DNA of 64,000 nt from Paraconexibacter antarcticus (GCF_024220175.1 NZ_CP098502.1:310001-374000), one strand, 5' to 3'. Positions 26,601 to 34,449 are shown, counted from the first letter of the stretch. Translations and numbers: made by a program. Notes: generated by a model not told the origin, from the sequence alone.

Positions 26601-27022
26601 CCGACGCGGGCGCCGCGGTCGCGGCCGGGCTCGCGGTCCGGGCCGACAGCGGGGACGCCGGGCCGCTGCTCGACGACGCGGCGAAGGCCGCCTACCGCGA
26701 GCGCATCACCGACCTGCGCGAGGCGGTCGAGGAGGCCGAGCGCTTCCACGACCCCGAGCGCGCCGCGGCCGCCCGCGAGGAGCTCGAGGCGCTCGTCGCC
26801 CAGCTCGCCGGTGCCGTCGGGCTCGGGGGCCGCGACCGCGTCGCCGGCTCGGCGGCCGAGCGCGCCCGCGTGAACGTCACCCGCGCGCTGCGCTCGACGC
26901 TGAAGCGGATCGCCGAGCACGACCCCGCGCTCGGCGGTGAGATCGAGGCCTGCGTCCGGACCGGGACGCTCTGCAGCTACGAGCCGTCGCGGCTGCACCC
27001 GGTGGTCTGGGAGGTCGGGTGA
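23654..27022 (+). CDS. Large AAA/TPR regulator (LAL/MalT-like architecture)
   Basis: 1122 aa from GTG 23654. Residues 14-300: NTPase with IVGRDREQAAL, Walker A GEPGIGKTT (43-51), Walker B VVALDDLHAAD. Residues ~330-850: alpha-helical TPR-like array. The C-terminal ~170 residues are conserved in this group: WALALDDRAVRLKDGKGVRYLAALLAHPG, then LDDAAKAAYRERITDLREAVEE and ARVNVTRALRSTLKRIAEHDPALGGEIEACVRTGTLCSY; this reads like a winged-helix region rather than a LuxR HTH. Such proteins are thought to act as ATP-dependent transcription or signalling hubs. It is the first gene of an operon (1-bp gap) with the GMC oxidase and hydrolase, so it may sense their substrate. Confidence 0.85.
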   Translation: MRAPRTEHSPGAGIVGRDREQAALVRSLAAACDGHGSLVLISGEPGIGKTTLAGALAWPAGEAGATMIWGRCWDAGGAPAYWPWRQVVRVLAEELADAELQAAAGAGARWLVHVAPELDARLPGDAPAIPGESQQATFALFEALQAFLRACAARRPLVVALDDLHAADVASLRALDFLARSIAESAILVVATVQEVPLHRRADAVAIAETLERRAERMPLGGLDEAAIGALMAADRGAPVPDQLVRLVHGRAAGNPLFATELARLRPDEDGGGAALPGGVQAAVRDRLAALGDDGLRVLTDAAVIGQEFRILTLERVARVSRAALLDLLDEAESLGVVVLVDESGRYRFRHGLLRDTLYGSLRRVARAEAHLRVGAVLEELRQAGAADRHVSELAHHFVEAASLGDPLPAIRFSRAAGDRATAVFAFEQAADHYATALRVMELGEPDDAARGQVLLELGRAQIAAANPDGEATLLEAAALARDRGDVTLLADVALSYGPYALSPGTVDEQWTGLLEQAIAAVGTSDPARRARLLAQLGRALYFSPGHSARRLELADESIALARAAADPATLAVVLSDAHVAAWNVDRTEENLVLIAELQQLLSEQGDPRAALPSLVRSIDLHLELGDIANASIALERLEARAADLSDLRAGVIGRLHRSRQALIEGRFAEVPGRLQAALAEGASLHYSPVPVIAGGQTFCLRLLCGGLEELAPMARQAADAAPGMGVWRAALAVAQLELGHEQEARQALDRAAVDGFARVERDSFFLVSLGLWSEVAFRTGAAEYAAHLTELLEPFAGRMLATTGGAFFGPVTRTLGQAAALAGDVDGALRWLAAAREQARGMGAAPSVVLAEVDEAAVLVAAGDARATAVLDAAEAGAVALGMAPYVARVAALRERLGEATAAAVVADAPVVPSTGPARGRLVREGDTWALALDDRAVRLKDGKGVRYLAALLAHPGVELHALDLVGGGGNGGSNGNGRADADAGAAVAAGLAVRADSGDAGPLLDDAAKAAYRERITDLREAVEEAERFHDPERAAAAREELEALVAQLAGAVGLGGRDRVAGSAAERARVNVTRALRSTLKRIAEHDPALGGEIEACVRTGTLCSYEPSRLHPVVWEVG

Positions 27023-27023
27023 C

Positions 27024-28742
27024 GTGACCGCCGCGGGGACGGTCGGCCCGGAGGACACCTTCGACGCGATCGTCGTCGGGTCCGGCTTCGGCGGCGCGGT
27101 CACGGCGTACCGGCTCGCGACGGCGGGCTGGCGGGTCCTCGTCCTCGAGCGTGGCCGCCCGTGGCCGCCAGGGTCCTTCCCGCGGACCCCGCGGCGGCTG
27201 CAGCAGGCGTTCTGGGACCCGCCGTCGGGGCGCCACGGCCTCTTCGACATCTGGGCCTTCAGCGGGATGAACGTCGTGACGGCGAGCGGCCTCGGCGGCG
27301 GCTCGCTCATCTACTCGAACGTCATGCTGCGCAAGCCGGCGGCGACGTTCGCGGGCACCGACACCGAGCACTGGCCGCTGACTCGCGCCGAGCTGAACCG
27401 GCACTACGACAACGTCCGCGACGTCCAGCGTCCGCAGGTCTACCCGGCCGACGTCGCGCCGTACGACGAGGCCGGGCGGGTCGCGGCGCTCGAGGAGGCG
27501 GCGGGGCGGCTGGGCCACGCGGTCTGCCGTCCTCCGCTCGCGGTCCTGTTCGCCGCCGCGCCGGGCGAGGCCCCGGTCCCGCGCGCGCCCGTCGACGGTC
27601 CCGTCGCGAGCCTCCACGGCCTGCCCCGCACGACGTGCCGGCTGTGCGCCGAGTGCAACCTCGGCTGCAACGACGGCGCGAAGCAGACCGTCGACCACAC
27701 GTACCTCTCGCTCGCGGCGGACCCGTCGCTGCCGGCGCCCGCGCAGATCCGCACGCTCTGCGAGGTCCGCACCCTCGCGGCGCTCGGCGACGGCGACGGC
27801 TGGGCCGTCGGCTACCGGCAGCACACGGAGGGCCTCGGCGGGGTCGCGGTGGGCCTGCGCGACCCGAGCGGCGAGACCGAGCGGACGGTCCGCGCCGCGC
27901 ACGTCGTCCTCTCCGCGGGGACCGTCGGCACGACGCGCCTGCTGCTCCGCAACCGCGCCGCGCTGCCGAAGCTCAGCCCGGCGCTCGGCCGGCGGGTCTC
28001 CGGGAACGGCGACCTGCTCATGTTCGCCCGCGACACCCGCGCGGGGGAGCCGCGCGACAAGGATCGGCCGTGGCGGTACCTCGACCCGTCCTTCGGCCCC
28101 GCGATCTCGACGAGCGTCCACGTCCCGGCCGCGCGGTCCTCCTCCGGCCGCGAGTACTACGTGCAGGACTCGGGGGCGCCCGGCTTCACCGAGTGGATGT
28201 GGCAGGGCGTCGAGCTGCCGCACGACCTGTGGGCCGAGCGCGGCGTCGCCTGGCGCCGGCTGAAGGACCGCCTCACCGGCCACCGCGACCCGAACGTCTC
28301 CGCCGAGCTCGCCGGCCTCTTCGGGAGCGCGCACGCCTCCGCGGCGATGATGCCGATGCTCGGGATGGGGCAGGACGTCGCCGACGGCCGGCTGCACCTC
28401 GACGACGACGGGCGCCTGGACCTCGACTGGAGCCCGAAGGCGTCGCAGCCGCACTACGAGGCGCTGCGGACGACGGCGGCCGAGCTCACCCGCGCGATGG
28501 GCGGCGAGTTCTCCGTCCCGCCGTCGGCCCACCTGACGACCGTCCACCCCGTCGGCGGCTGCGCGATGGCCGAGGACGCGGCGGGCGGCGTCGTCGACCC
28601 GTGGGGGCGCGTGCACGGCCACCCCGGCCTGCACGTCGCCGACGGCTCGGTCATGCCGGGCCCCGTCGGCCCGAACCCGTCCTTCACGATCGCGGCCCTC
28701 GCGGACCGCTTCGCCGAGCAGATGATCGAGGACGGCCGATGA
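27024..28742 (+). CDS. GMC-family oxidoreductase (cholesterol-oxidase-like)
   Basis: 572 aa from GTG 27024, one base after the upstream stop. FAD motif GSGFGGA (19-25), LGGGSLIYSNVM, a Cys-rich patch CRLCAECNLGCNDGAK (about 205-220) typical of bacterial sterol/GMC dehydrogenases, and the GMC C-terminal block HPVGGCAMAEDA and ADGSVMPGPVGPNPSFT with the catalytic His/Asn region. No signal peptide, so cytosolic or peripheral. Family members oxidise 3-hydroxysteroids or other alcohols. The next gene overlaps the stop (ATGA) and encodes the hydrolase that in other actinobacteria is found fused or adjacent to this oxidase type. Confidence 0.92.
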   Translation: MTAAGTVGPEDTFDAIVVGSGFGGAVTAYRLATAGWRVLVLERGRPWPPGSFPRTPRRLQQAFWDPPSGRHGLFDIWAFSGMNVVTASGLGGGSLIYSNVMLRKPAATFAGTDTEHWPLTRAELNRHYDNVRDVQRPQVYPADVAPYDEAGRVAALEEAAGRLGHAVCRPPLAVLFAAAPGEAPVPRAPVDGPVASLHGLPRTTCRLCAECNLGCNDGAKQTVDHTYLSLAADPSLPAPAQIRTLCEVRTLAALGDGDGWAVGYRQHTEGLGGVAVGLRDPSGETERTVRAAHVVLSAGTVGTTRLLLRNRAALPKLSPALGRRVSGNGDLLMFARDTRAGEPRDKDRPWRYLDPSFGPAISTSVHVPAARSSSGREYYVQDSGAPGFTEWMWQGVELPHDLWAERGVAWRRLKDRLTGHRDPNVSAELAGLFGSAHASAAMMPMLGMGQDVADGRLHLDDDGRLDLDWSPKASQPHYEALRTTAAELTRAMGGEFSVPPSAHLTTVHPVGGCAMAEDAAGGVVDPWGRVHGHPGLHVADGSVMPGPVGPNPSFTIAALADRFAEQMIEDGR

Positions 28743-30628
28743 CCTCCCTCTCCTTCCACGAGCACATGGCCGGGTTCATCACCGCCGGCGAGCACGACTA
28801 CAACGAGGGCCTGCGGCGGGGGCGCGCGGAGGACACGACGTGCGCGTTCACGCTCGAGCTCGACATCGCCGACGTCGACACGTTCCTCGACGACCCCATG
28901 AAGGCGGCGACCGCGGCCGGCGTCGTCACCTGCGGCACGTTCGGCGGGACGCTCCCGGTCGAGCGGGGCGACTTCGACCTCTTCGTCCCGCGGGAGGGGG
29001 AGGGCCGCGGGCAGCGGATGCTCTACCGGCTCCTCGTCCGCGACCCCGACGGGCGGCCGCTGACCTTCACGGGCTTCAAGGACGTCGCGGACGGGCTCGG
29101 CCTCGACATCTGGTCGGACACGTCGACGCTCTTCCTCCGCGTCCTCGCGGGGCACGTGGAGGCCGCCGACGAGGACGGCGCGGACGTTCTGGCCGCCGGC
29201 GTGCTGCGGATCTCGCACGCGGGCTTCGTGCGGATGATGGCGTCGATGCGCCCGCGCGGCGGGCCACCGTGGCGCCGCGCCCGCGCGCTCAGCCGCTTCC
29301 AGACCGCGTTCGTCGGGACGCTCGTGCACGTGTACGGCGGCCGGCAGGAGAAGGGCGGCCAGCAGGACTTCCCGGACCCCGCGCATCCGGCCGGCGACCC
29401 GTTCCGCGGCTTCGCGCCCGGGGCGTGGCACGCGGTCGCGGGGCACCCGGGGATCGAGCGGCAGATCCTCCCGCTGCAGGCCGGGGACGGGCTGCCGCTC
29501 ACGCTGCACCACTTCCGGCGGGCGCGGGCGACGGGCGGCGGCGCGGGGGCGGGGGACGGCGGCGGCGCGCCCGGTGGTGCCGGGGTAGGCGATGGCGCAG
29601 GCGCGCCCGGTGGCGCCGGGGTGGGCGATGGCGCAGGCGCGCCCGGCGGCGCGGGGGTGGAGGACGATGCGGGCGCGCCCGCGGGGAGCCCTGTCCTCTG
29701 CCTCCACGGCACCGGCGTGCGCGGCGACATCTTCGTCGGCGCGCCCGGCGGCGCCTCGACGGTTCGCGCGCTGCTCGACGGCGGCCACGACGTGTGGGTC
29801 TCCAACTGGCGCGCGTCGATCGACCTGCCGCCGCGGCCGTACACCCTGGACGACGGCGCGGTCCTCGACCATCCGGCGGCGATCGCGGCCGTCCGCGCCC
29901 GGACGGGGGCCGAGAGGGTCCGTGTCCTCGCGCACTGCCAGGGCTCGACGAGCTTCACGATCACGGCGCTGTCGGGGCTCGCGGGGGACGTCTCGCACGT
30001 CGTCGCGTCGGCGGTCTCGCTCCACACCGTCGTGCCGTGGCGCACGCGGGTGAAGTCGCGGCTCCTGCTGCCGCTCGTCGGACTGCGGATGCCGTACGTC
30101 AGCGCGCAGTGGGGCGTGCGGTCGCCGACGGCGCTCGCCACCGGCTTCGCGCGCACGGCGCGGATCGTCCGGCGCGAGTGCGACAACCCCGTCTGCGCGC
30201 TGGGCAACTACATGTACGGGACCGGGCCCGACGTCCTCTGGGTCCACGAGCGCCTCGGCGAGCCCGTCCACGACTGGGTCTCCCGCGAGTTCGGCTTCGC
30301 GCCGTACCGCTTCCTGCGGCAGATGGCGCGCTGCACGCGGGCGGGGCACGTCGTCCCGGCGGGCGGGTACGACCGCGTCCCCGGCGACCTGACGGGCGCG
30401 ACCCCGCCGGCCGGGCAGCGCTGGACGTTCATCGCCGGGACGAGGAACCGCCTGTACCGCCCGGTCGGCCAGGAGCGCAGCCACGCCTGGTGGGTGCAGC
30501 ACGGCGGCGGCGAGTCGGCCGGGCACGCGCTCCACCTGCTCGACGGCTACGGCCATCTGGACCCGCTCATCGGGCCGGGCGCGCCGGCCGACGTCTTCCC
30601 GCTCATCCTCGCGGGCCTCGCCGACTGA
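28739..30628 (+). CDS. Two-domain protein: GMC-associated N-domain plus alpha/beta hydrolase with Cys nucleophile
   Basis: 629 aa; ATG 28739 overlaps the oxidase stop. Residues ~1-250: a beta-rich domain (SFHEHMAGFITAGE, LPVERGDFDLFV, LTFTGFKDVADGLGLDIWSDT) of the kind that accompanies sterol-type GMC oxidases. Residues ~275-315: a Gly/Ala-rich linker from a 36-bp DNA repeat. Residues ~320-629: alpha/beta hydrolase, oxyanion loop LCLHGTGVRGD, nucleophile elbow AHCQGST with Cys in the nucleophile place (as in PHA synthases, GxCxG), and a C-terminal GYGHLDPLIG with the catalytic His. Likely acts on the acyl or lactone product of the oxidase; this is inference from coupling. Confidence 0.85.
   Translation: MTSLSFHEHMAGFITAGEHDYNEGLRRGRAEDTTCAFTLELDIADVDTFLDDPMKAATAAGVVTCGTFGGTLPVERGDFDLFVPREGEGRGQRMLYRLLVRDPDGRPLTFTGFKDVADGLGLDIWSDTSTLFLRVLAGHVEAADEDGADVLAAGVLRISHAGFVRMMASMRPRGGPPWRRARALSRFQTAFVGTLVHVYGGRQEKGGQQDFPDPAHPAGDPFRGFAPGAWHAVAGHPGIERQILPLQAGDGLPLTLHHFRRARATGGGAGAGDGGGAPGGAGVGDGAGAPGGAGVGDGAGAPGGAGVEDDAGAPAGSPVLCLHGTGVRGDIFVGAPGGASTVRALLDGGHDVWVSNWRASIDLPPRPYTLDDGAVLDHPAAIAAVRARTGAERVRVLAHCQGSTSFTITALSGLAGDVSHVVASAVSLHTVVPWRTRVKSRLLLPLVGLRMPYVSAQWGVRSPTALATGFARTARIVRRECDNPVCALGNYMYGTGPDVLWVHERLGEPVHDWVSREFGFAPYRFLRQMARCTRAGHVVPAGGYDRVPGDLTGATPPAGQRWTFIAGTRNRLYRPVGQERSHAWWVQHGGGESAGHALHLLDGYGHLDPLIGPGAPADVFPLILAGLAD
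29564..29671 (+). repeat. 36-bp coding tandem repeat, three units
   Basis: Three consecutive 36-bp units (29564, 29600, 29636) followed by a partial fourth encode repeats of GAPGGAGVGDGA. Substitutions are few and mostly at third positions in the first two, more in the last. It forms the interdomain linker of the hydrolase and is a likely site of length variation between strains. Confidence 0.85.
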
Positions 30629-30690
30629 GGGCCGGCCGCCGCCCGACGCGCGTCCGCCGCCCGGCGCGCGGTCGCCTCCTCCCGGGGCAC

Positions 30691-30735
30691 CGACTGACAG
30701 CTCAGGCAGACCCCTGCTGCATCAGCTGTCAGTCG
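30691..30735. repeat. CGACTGACAGCT palindrome family, diverged copy; terminator between convergent genes
   Basis: CGACTGACAGCT (30691-30702) pairs with AGCTGTCAGTCG (30724-30735). The loop keeps GCAGACC as in the two copies at 56921 and 57939 but has changed elsewhere. It lies in the 124-bp gap between the hydrolase and the CDF transporter, where it can end both transcripts. Confidence 0.75.
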
Positions 30736-30752
30736 GCGACGCGTGGGCCACC

Positions 30753-31682
30753 TCAGAGCGGCGCGATCTCGAGCAGCTCGTCCCCGTCGTGGTCGACCTG
30801 GATCGTCGAGTGGGTGACGCCGAACTCGTCCGCGAGCCGCTGCGCGAGGGCGACGCGGATGCCGTGCCAGTCCGCGTCGGGGCGGACGACGACGTGCGCC
30901 GACAGCGCCGGGAAGCCCGACGTCACCTCCCACACGTGGAGGTCGTGGACCTCGACGACCCCCGGGTGGGCGGCCATCGCGTGGCCGATCGCGTCGGGGT
31001 CGAGGCCTTCGGGGGCGGCCTCGAGGAAGATCCGCCCGGACGCCTTCAGCAGCCCGTAGGCGGCGCGGAGCATCGTCGCGCTGACGAACAGCGCGGCCAG
31101 GCCGTCGGCCCGCCCAAAGCCCGTCGTGAGGATGACGACGCCCGCCACCGCCGTCGCGACGAACGCGTAGAGGTCGGTGACGAGGTGCTGGAAGGACCCC
31201 TCGACGTTGAGCGAGGTACGGTTCGCGCGCGCGAGCGTCCACACCGCGGCGAGGTTCACGACGACACCGGCGAGGGCGACGAGCAGAACCGGCAGGCCCT
31301 CGACGGACGGCGGGTCGACGAGGCGCTGGATGCCCTCGGCGACGATGAGCAGGCCGAGCACGAGGAGCGTCGCGCCGTTGAACTGGGCGGCGAGGATCTC
31401 GGTGCGCTTCAGCCCGTACGTCATCGCCCCGCGGGCGGGGCGCGCGGCGAGGCGGATCGCGACGAGCGACAGCGCGATCGCCGCCGCGTCGGTGAGCATG
31501 TGCGCGGCGTCGGCGAGCAGCGCGAGCGACGAGACGGCGATCCCGACGCCGACCTCGACGGCCATGAAGCCGAGGATGAGCCCGAGCGCGATGGCGAGGC
31601 GCCGCCCGTCGGCGTCGGCGCTCACCCCGTGCGTGTGCCCCGCGTGCGCGCCGTGGTCGTGCGCGTGGCCTGAGTGGTCCAT
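30753..31682 (-). CDS. Cation diffusion facilitator (zinc/cobalt/cadmium efflux)
   Basis: 309 aa; ATG 31682 chosen over one 18 bases upstream because it opens directly into the His-rich cytoplasmic tail (MDHSGHAHDHGAHAGHTHG), normal for CzcD-type proteins. Six hydrophobic helices follow, with the metal site in LLADAAHMLTDAAA (helix 2, HxxxD) and the second site in HLVTDLYAF (helix 5). The C-terminal ~85 residues form the regulatory metal-binding domain (VVEVHDLHVWEVTSG). It exports divalent metal ions in exchange for protons. Divergent from the MFS gene with only 40 bp between starts. Confidence 0.93.
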   Translation of the reverse strand: MDHSGHAHDHGAHAGHTHGVSADADGRRLAIALGLILGFMAVEVGVGIAVSSLALLADAAHMLTDAAAIALSLVAIRLAARPARGAMTYGLKRTEILAAQFNGATLLVLGLLIVAEGIQRLVDPPSVEGLPVLLVALAGVVVNLAAVWTLARANRTSLNVEGSFQHLVTDLYAFVATAVAGVVILTTGFGRADGLAALFVSATMLRAAYGLLKASGRIFLEAAPEGLDPDAIGHAMAAHPGVVEVHDLHVWEVTSGFPALSAHVVVRPDADWHGIRVALAQRLADEFGVTHSTIQVDHDGDELLEIAPL

Positions 31683-31722
31683 CCGCCGCCATGCTCGCAC
31701 GCGCGGGTTCTAGGGTGGGCCC

Positions 31723-33345
31723 ATGGGTGCGCCCGACGACCGCACGAAGCGCCTTGCCCTCGGCGCCGCGATCATGGGGTCGTTCGTCGCCGGCCTCGAC
31801 GCGACCGCGGTGAACGTCGCGCTGCCGTCGATCCGGGCGGACCTCGGCGGCGGCCTCGCCGGCCAGCAGTGGGTCTCCAACGCCTACCTGCTCATGCTCG
31901 GATCGCTCATCCTCGTCGGCGGCTCGCTCGGCGACCTCTACGGCGAGCGGCGCATCTTCACGCTCGGGGTCGCCGGGTTCGGGACGGCCTCGCTGCTCTG
32001 CGCCCTCGCGCCGTCGATCGAGCTGCTCGTCCTCGGCCGCGCGCTGCAGGGCGTCTTCGGGGCGCTGCTCACCCCGAGCGCGCTCGCCGTCATCGTCGCG
32101 ACCTTCCCGGCCGCCGAGCGCGGCGGCGCGATCGGCTCCTGGACGGCGTGGGCCGGGATCGCCACGGTCATCGGCCCGCTCGCCGGCGGCTGGCTCGTCG
32201 ACGCCGTCTCGTGGCGGCTCATCTTCGCGATCAACGTCCCGTTCGTCGCGATCACGCTCGCGCTCATCGCGGTCGCGATCCCGCGGCGGGAAGGGGACGG
32301 CGGCCCCGTGCACGTCGACGCGCCCGGCGCCGCCCTGACGGCGCTCGGCCTCGCCGGGCCGGTCCTCGCGCTCATCCGTCAGCCGGCGGTCGGCTGGTCG
32401 AGCCCCGAGGTCTGGGGCGCGGGGCTCGGCGGCGTCGCGCTCCTCGCGGCCTTCCTCGTCCGCGAGGGGCGCACCGCGCACCCGATGCTGCCGCTCGGCC
32501 TCTTCGCCCGCCAGAACTTCGCCGTCGGGAACGTCCAGACGTTCGCGATGTACGGCGGCCTCGGCGTGACGTTCTTCTTCCTCGTGCTCTTCCTGCAGCA
32601 GGTCGCGGGCTACCAGGCGCTCCAGGCGGGCTTCGCGACGATGCCCACGACGATCGTCATGTTCCTGCTCTCCAAGCGCGCCGGGCGGCTCGCCGACCGC
32701 TTCGGCCCGCGGCTCTTCATGGGTGGCGGCCCGCTCGTCGCCGCGGCGGGGATGGCGCTCATGCTGCGCCTCGACGCGCACCTGAGCTACTGGACCGACC
32801 TCTTCCCGGCGCTCGTCGTCTTTTCGCTCGGGCTCGCGGCGACGGTCGCGCCGCTCACCGCGACGGTGCTCGCCGACGCCGACGAGGAGAACGCCGGCAT
32901 CGCCTCCGGGATCAACAACGCCGTCGCGCGGGTCGCCGGCCTGCTGGCGGTCGCGGGCCTCGGCGCCGTCGTCGCCGCGCAGTTCGGCGGCCGCCTGGAC
33001 CGCGACGCGGTCGGCGCGGCCACGACGCCCGCCGCCCGCGCCGCGCTCGCCCAGGCCCGCCGGGAGACGCTGTCGCGCGTCGACCCCGCGGTCGCCGGCC
33101 CGCGCGTCGCCGCCGCGGTGCAGGACGCGTCGGTGCACGCGTTCCACGTCGGCGTCGGGATCGCCGCGGCGCTCGTCGCGCTCGGCGGCCTGCTCGGTCT
33201 CGCGGGCATCCGCAACCCGCGCCGCGAGGTCCGCTGCGAGGAGTGCGCGGGCGGCCAGTTCGCGGGCGCGCCGGCGGACGCGGCGCCGCACGTGCACGTC
33301 CCCGCCCCGGTGCCGGTCGGCGCGGTCACCGCACCGGAGCCCTGA
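31723..33345 (+). CDS. MFS drug exporter, DHA2 (EmrB/QacA) family
   Basis: 540 aa with about 14 membrane helices. Signatures: helix 1 GSFVAGLDATAVNVALPSI (motif D1 of 14-TM drug exporters), QQWVSNAYLLMLGSLIL, motif A GGSLGDLYGERR, and motif C-like GPLAGGWLVD. Such pumps expel drugs or lipids with the proton gradient. The cytoplasmic C-terminal ~55 residues are unusual: they carry RCEECAGGQ and HVHVPAPVPVG, a Cys/His pair set that could bind metal. The gene shares a 40-bp divergent promoter with the CDF metal exporter. No regulator gene is adjacent. Confidence 0.9.
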   Translation: MGAPDDRTKRLALGAAIMGSFVAGLDATAVNVALPSIRADLGGGLAGQQWVSNAYLLMLGSLILVGGSLGDLYGERRIFTLGVAGFGTASLLCALAPSIELLVLGRALQGVFGALLTPSALAVIVATFPAAERGGAIGSWTAWAGIATVIGPLAGGWLVDAVSWRLIFAINVPFVAITLALIAVAIPRREGDGGPVHVDAPGAALTALGLAGPVLALIRQPAVGWSSPEVWGAGLGGVALLAAFLVREGRTAHPMLPLGLFARQNFAVGNVQTFAMYGGLGVTFFFLVLFLQQVAGYQALQAGFATMPTTIVMFLLSKRAGRLADRFGPRLFMGGGPLVAAAGMALMLRLDAHLSYWTDLFPALVVFSLGLAATVAPLTATVLADADEENAGIASGINNAVARVAGLLAVAGLGAVVAAQFGGRLDRDAVGAATTPAARAALAQARRETLSRVDPAVAGPRVAAAVQDASVHAFHVGVGIAAALVALGGLLGLAGIRNPRREVRCEECAGGQFAGAPADAAPHVHVPAPVPVGAVTAPEP

Positions 33346-33399
33346 GGGACCGGCACGTCGCCGGCCCCGCCGCGCGAGCCGACCGGCGCCCCGGGGCGC

Positions 33400-33996
33400 T
33401 CAGCCCGCCCGCAGGAGCGCGGCGACGAGGCGCTCGAGCTGCGGGCGCAGGGCGGCCGCCGGGTCCGGGTGCGCGAGCGCGAGCTGCGCGAGCAGCAGGC
33501 CGTCGAGCGTCGCGACGAGCAGCTCGGCGTCGGTCGCCGGGTGCGGCGATCCCGCGTCGCGCAGGACCGCCTCGACGACCTCGACGTACGCGCGCGTCCA
33601 CTCCTCCTCGATCGGGCGCAGCGCCGGGCGGCGCGCGGCCTCGATCCACAGCGAGTACGCGGCGAGGAGGGACGTGCGGCTCGCGGCGAGGTCGGCGGCG
33701 AGCAGGTCGGTCAGCGCGCCCGCGAGGTCCGCTCGCGCCCGCTCCGCGTACTCGGTGGACAGCCGCCGCATCCGCGCGATGTCGGTGTCGGCGGCGAGCC
33801 GGTAGGCGTCCGCGAGCAGCTCGTCCTTGGACGCGAACCAGTACGTCGTCGCGGCGAGCGGCAGGCCCGCCTCGCGCGCGACGCGGCGGTGGGTGACGGC
33901 GGACGCCCCCTCCTCGCCGAGGACGCGGAGGGCCGCCTCGAGGATGAGCGCGCGCCGGGCCTCGCCCCGCGGGGGACGGCCGGCGGCGCCGGGCAT
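33400..33996 (-). CDS. TetR-family repressor of the SMR exporter
   Basis: 198 aa; its ATG (33996) overlaps the stop of the SMR gene as ATGA, so the two are coupled. HTH in the first 60 residues: ALILEAALRVLGEEGASAVT, HRRVAREAGLPLAATTYWFASKDELL. The C-terminal ligand domain is helical (TetR_C_31-like, with SLWIEAARRPALRPI). The transporter gene comes first and its promoter carries two GTAC-type palindromes, so the regulator probably represses its own operon and is released by a cationic drug. Confidence 0.9.
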   Translation of the reverse strand: MPGAAGRPPRGEARRALILEAALRVLGEEGASAVTHRRVAREAGLPLAATTYWFASKDELLADAYRLAADTDIARMRRLSTEYAERARADLAGALTDLLAADLAASRTSLLAAYSLWIEAARRPALRPIEEEWTRAYVEVVEAVLRDAGSPHPATDAELLVATLDGLLLAQLALAHPDPAAALRPQLERLVAALLRAG

Positions 33997-34319
33997 CAGT
34001 GGGCGCCCGCGAGGTTCAGGCCGACGACGCCGGCGATGATGAGCCCGAGCGAGGCGAGCTTCGCGGGGGAGACGGGCTCGCCGAGCGCGGTCATGCCGAC
34101 GACGGCGATCGTCGCGGTGCCGACCCCGGCCCACACGGCGTAGGCGAGCGAGACCTCCATGCGCTGCAGGACGAGCGCGAGGAACCCGAACGACGCGACG
34201 TAGCCGACGACGACGACCGCGATCGCGCCGGGACGCCCCGTCCCGGCGGCGTTCAGGGCGAGCGTGCCGGTCACCTCCAGGGCGATGGCGGCGGCGAGAT
34301 AGGTCCAGGCGAGCAGCAT
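33996..34319 (-). CDS. SMR-family multidrug exporter (EmrE/QacE-like)
   Basis: 107 aa from ATG 34319 (MLLAWTYLAAAIALEVTGTLAL). The usual SMR length and four helices are present. The essential membrane Glu is in AIALEVTGT (helix 1, Glu14-15 region), followed by the loop to SFGFLALVLQRMEVSLAYAVWAGVGTA, the family's core signature, and GEPVSPAKL before helix 4. It works as an antiparallel dimer exchanging protons for cationic compounds or guanidinium. Upstream extension of the frame passes through the operators and is not coding. First gene of a two-gene operon with the TetR gene. Confidence 0.93.
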   Translation of the reverse strand: MLLAWTYLAAAIALEVTGTLALNAAGTGRPGAIAVVVVGYVASFGFLALVLQRMEVSLAYAVWAGVGTATIAVVGMTALGEPVSPAKLASLGLIIAGVVGLNLAGAH

Positions 34320-34322
34320 GAT

Positions 34323-34358
34323 CGGTACAAGTGTACTGATTTCGGTACACATGTACCG
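34323..34358 (-). promoter_or_regulatory. Twin operators of the SMR-TetR operon
   Basis: CGGTACA-N2-TGTACTG (34323-34338) and CGGTACA-N2-TGTACCG (34343-34358) are two palindromes with centres exactly 20 bp apart, i.e. on the same face of the helix, starting 4 bases upstream of the SMR ATG. This suits cooperative binding of two TetR dimers. Confidence 0.8.
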
Positions 34359-34386
34359 GTCGGTCGCGAGCCGACCGTTGACGGGG

Positions 34387-34432
34387 CGAACGTCGATCCT
34401 CCCCCGCTGTGGGGGGTGATGATCGACGTTCG
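34387..34432. terminator. Hairpin downstream of the amidotransferase gene
   Basis: CGAACGTCGATC (34387-34398) pairs with GATCGACGTTCG (34421-34432), with an inner CCCCC/GGGGG stem. It begins 18 bp after the amidotransferase stop on the minus strand and precedes the SMR promoter. The outer arm recalls the GTCCAT family but is a different sequence. Confidence 0.65.
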
Positions 34433-34449
34433 TGCTCGCGTGGTCGGGG

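Noticed and set aside
23678-27310. Very long open frame on the minus strand (1210 codons) opposite the AAA regulator
   Set aside because: High GC removes stop codons from antisense frames; the translation is Arg/Gly/Asp-rich without motifs, whereas the plus strand encodes Walker motifs and TPRs.
29564-29671. CRISPR-like array
   Set aside because: Units are contiguous without unique spacers and keep an open reading frame; it is a coding repeat.
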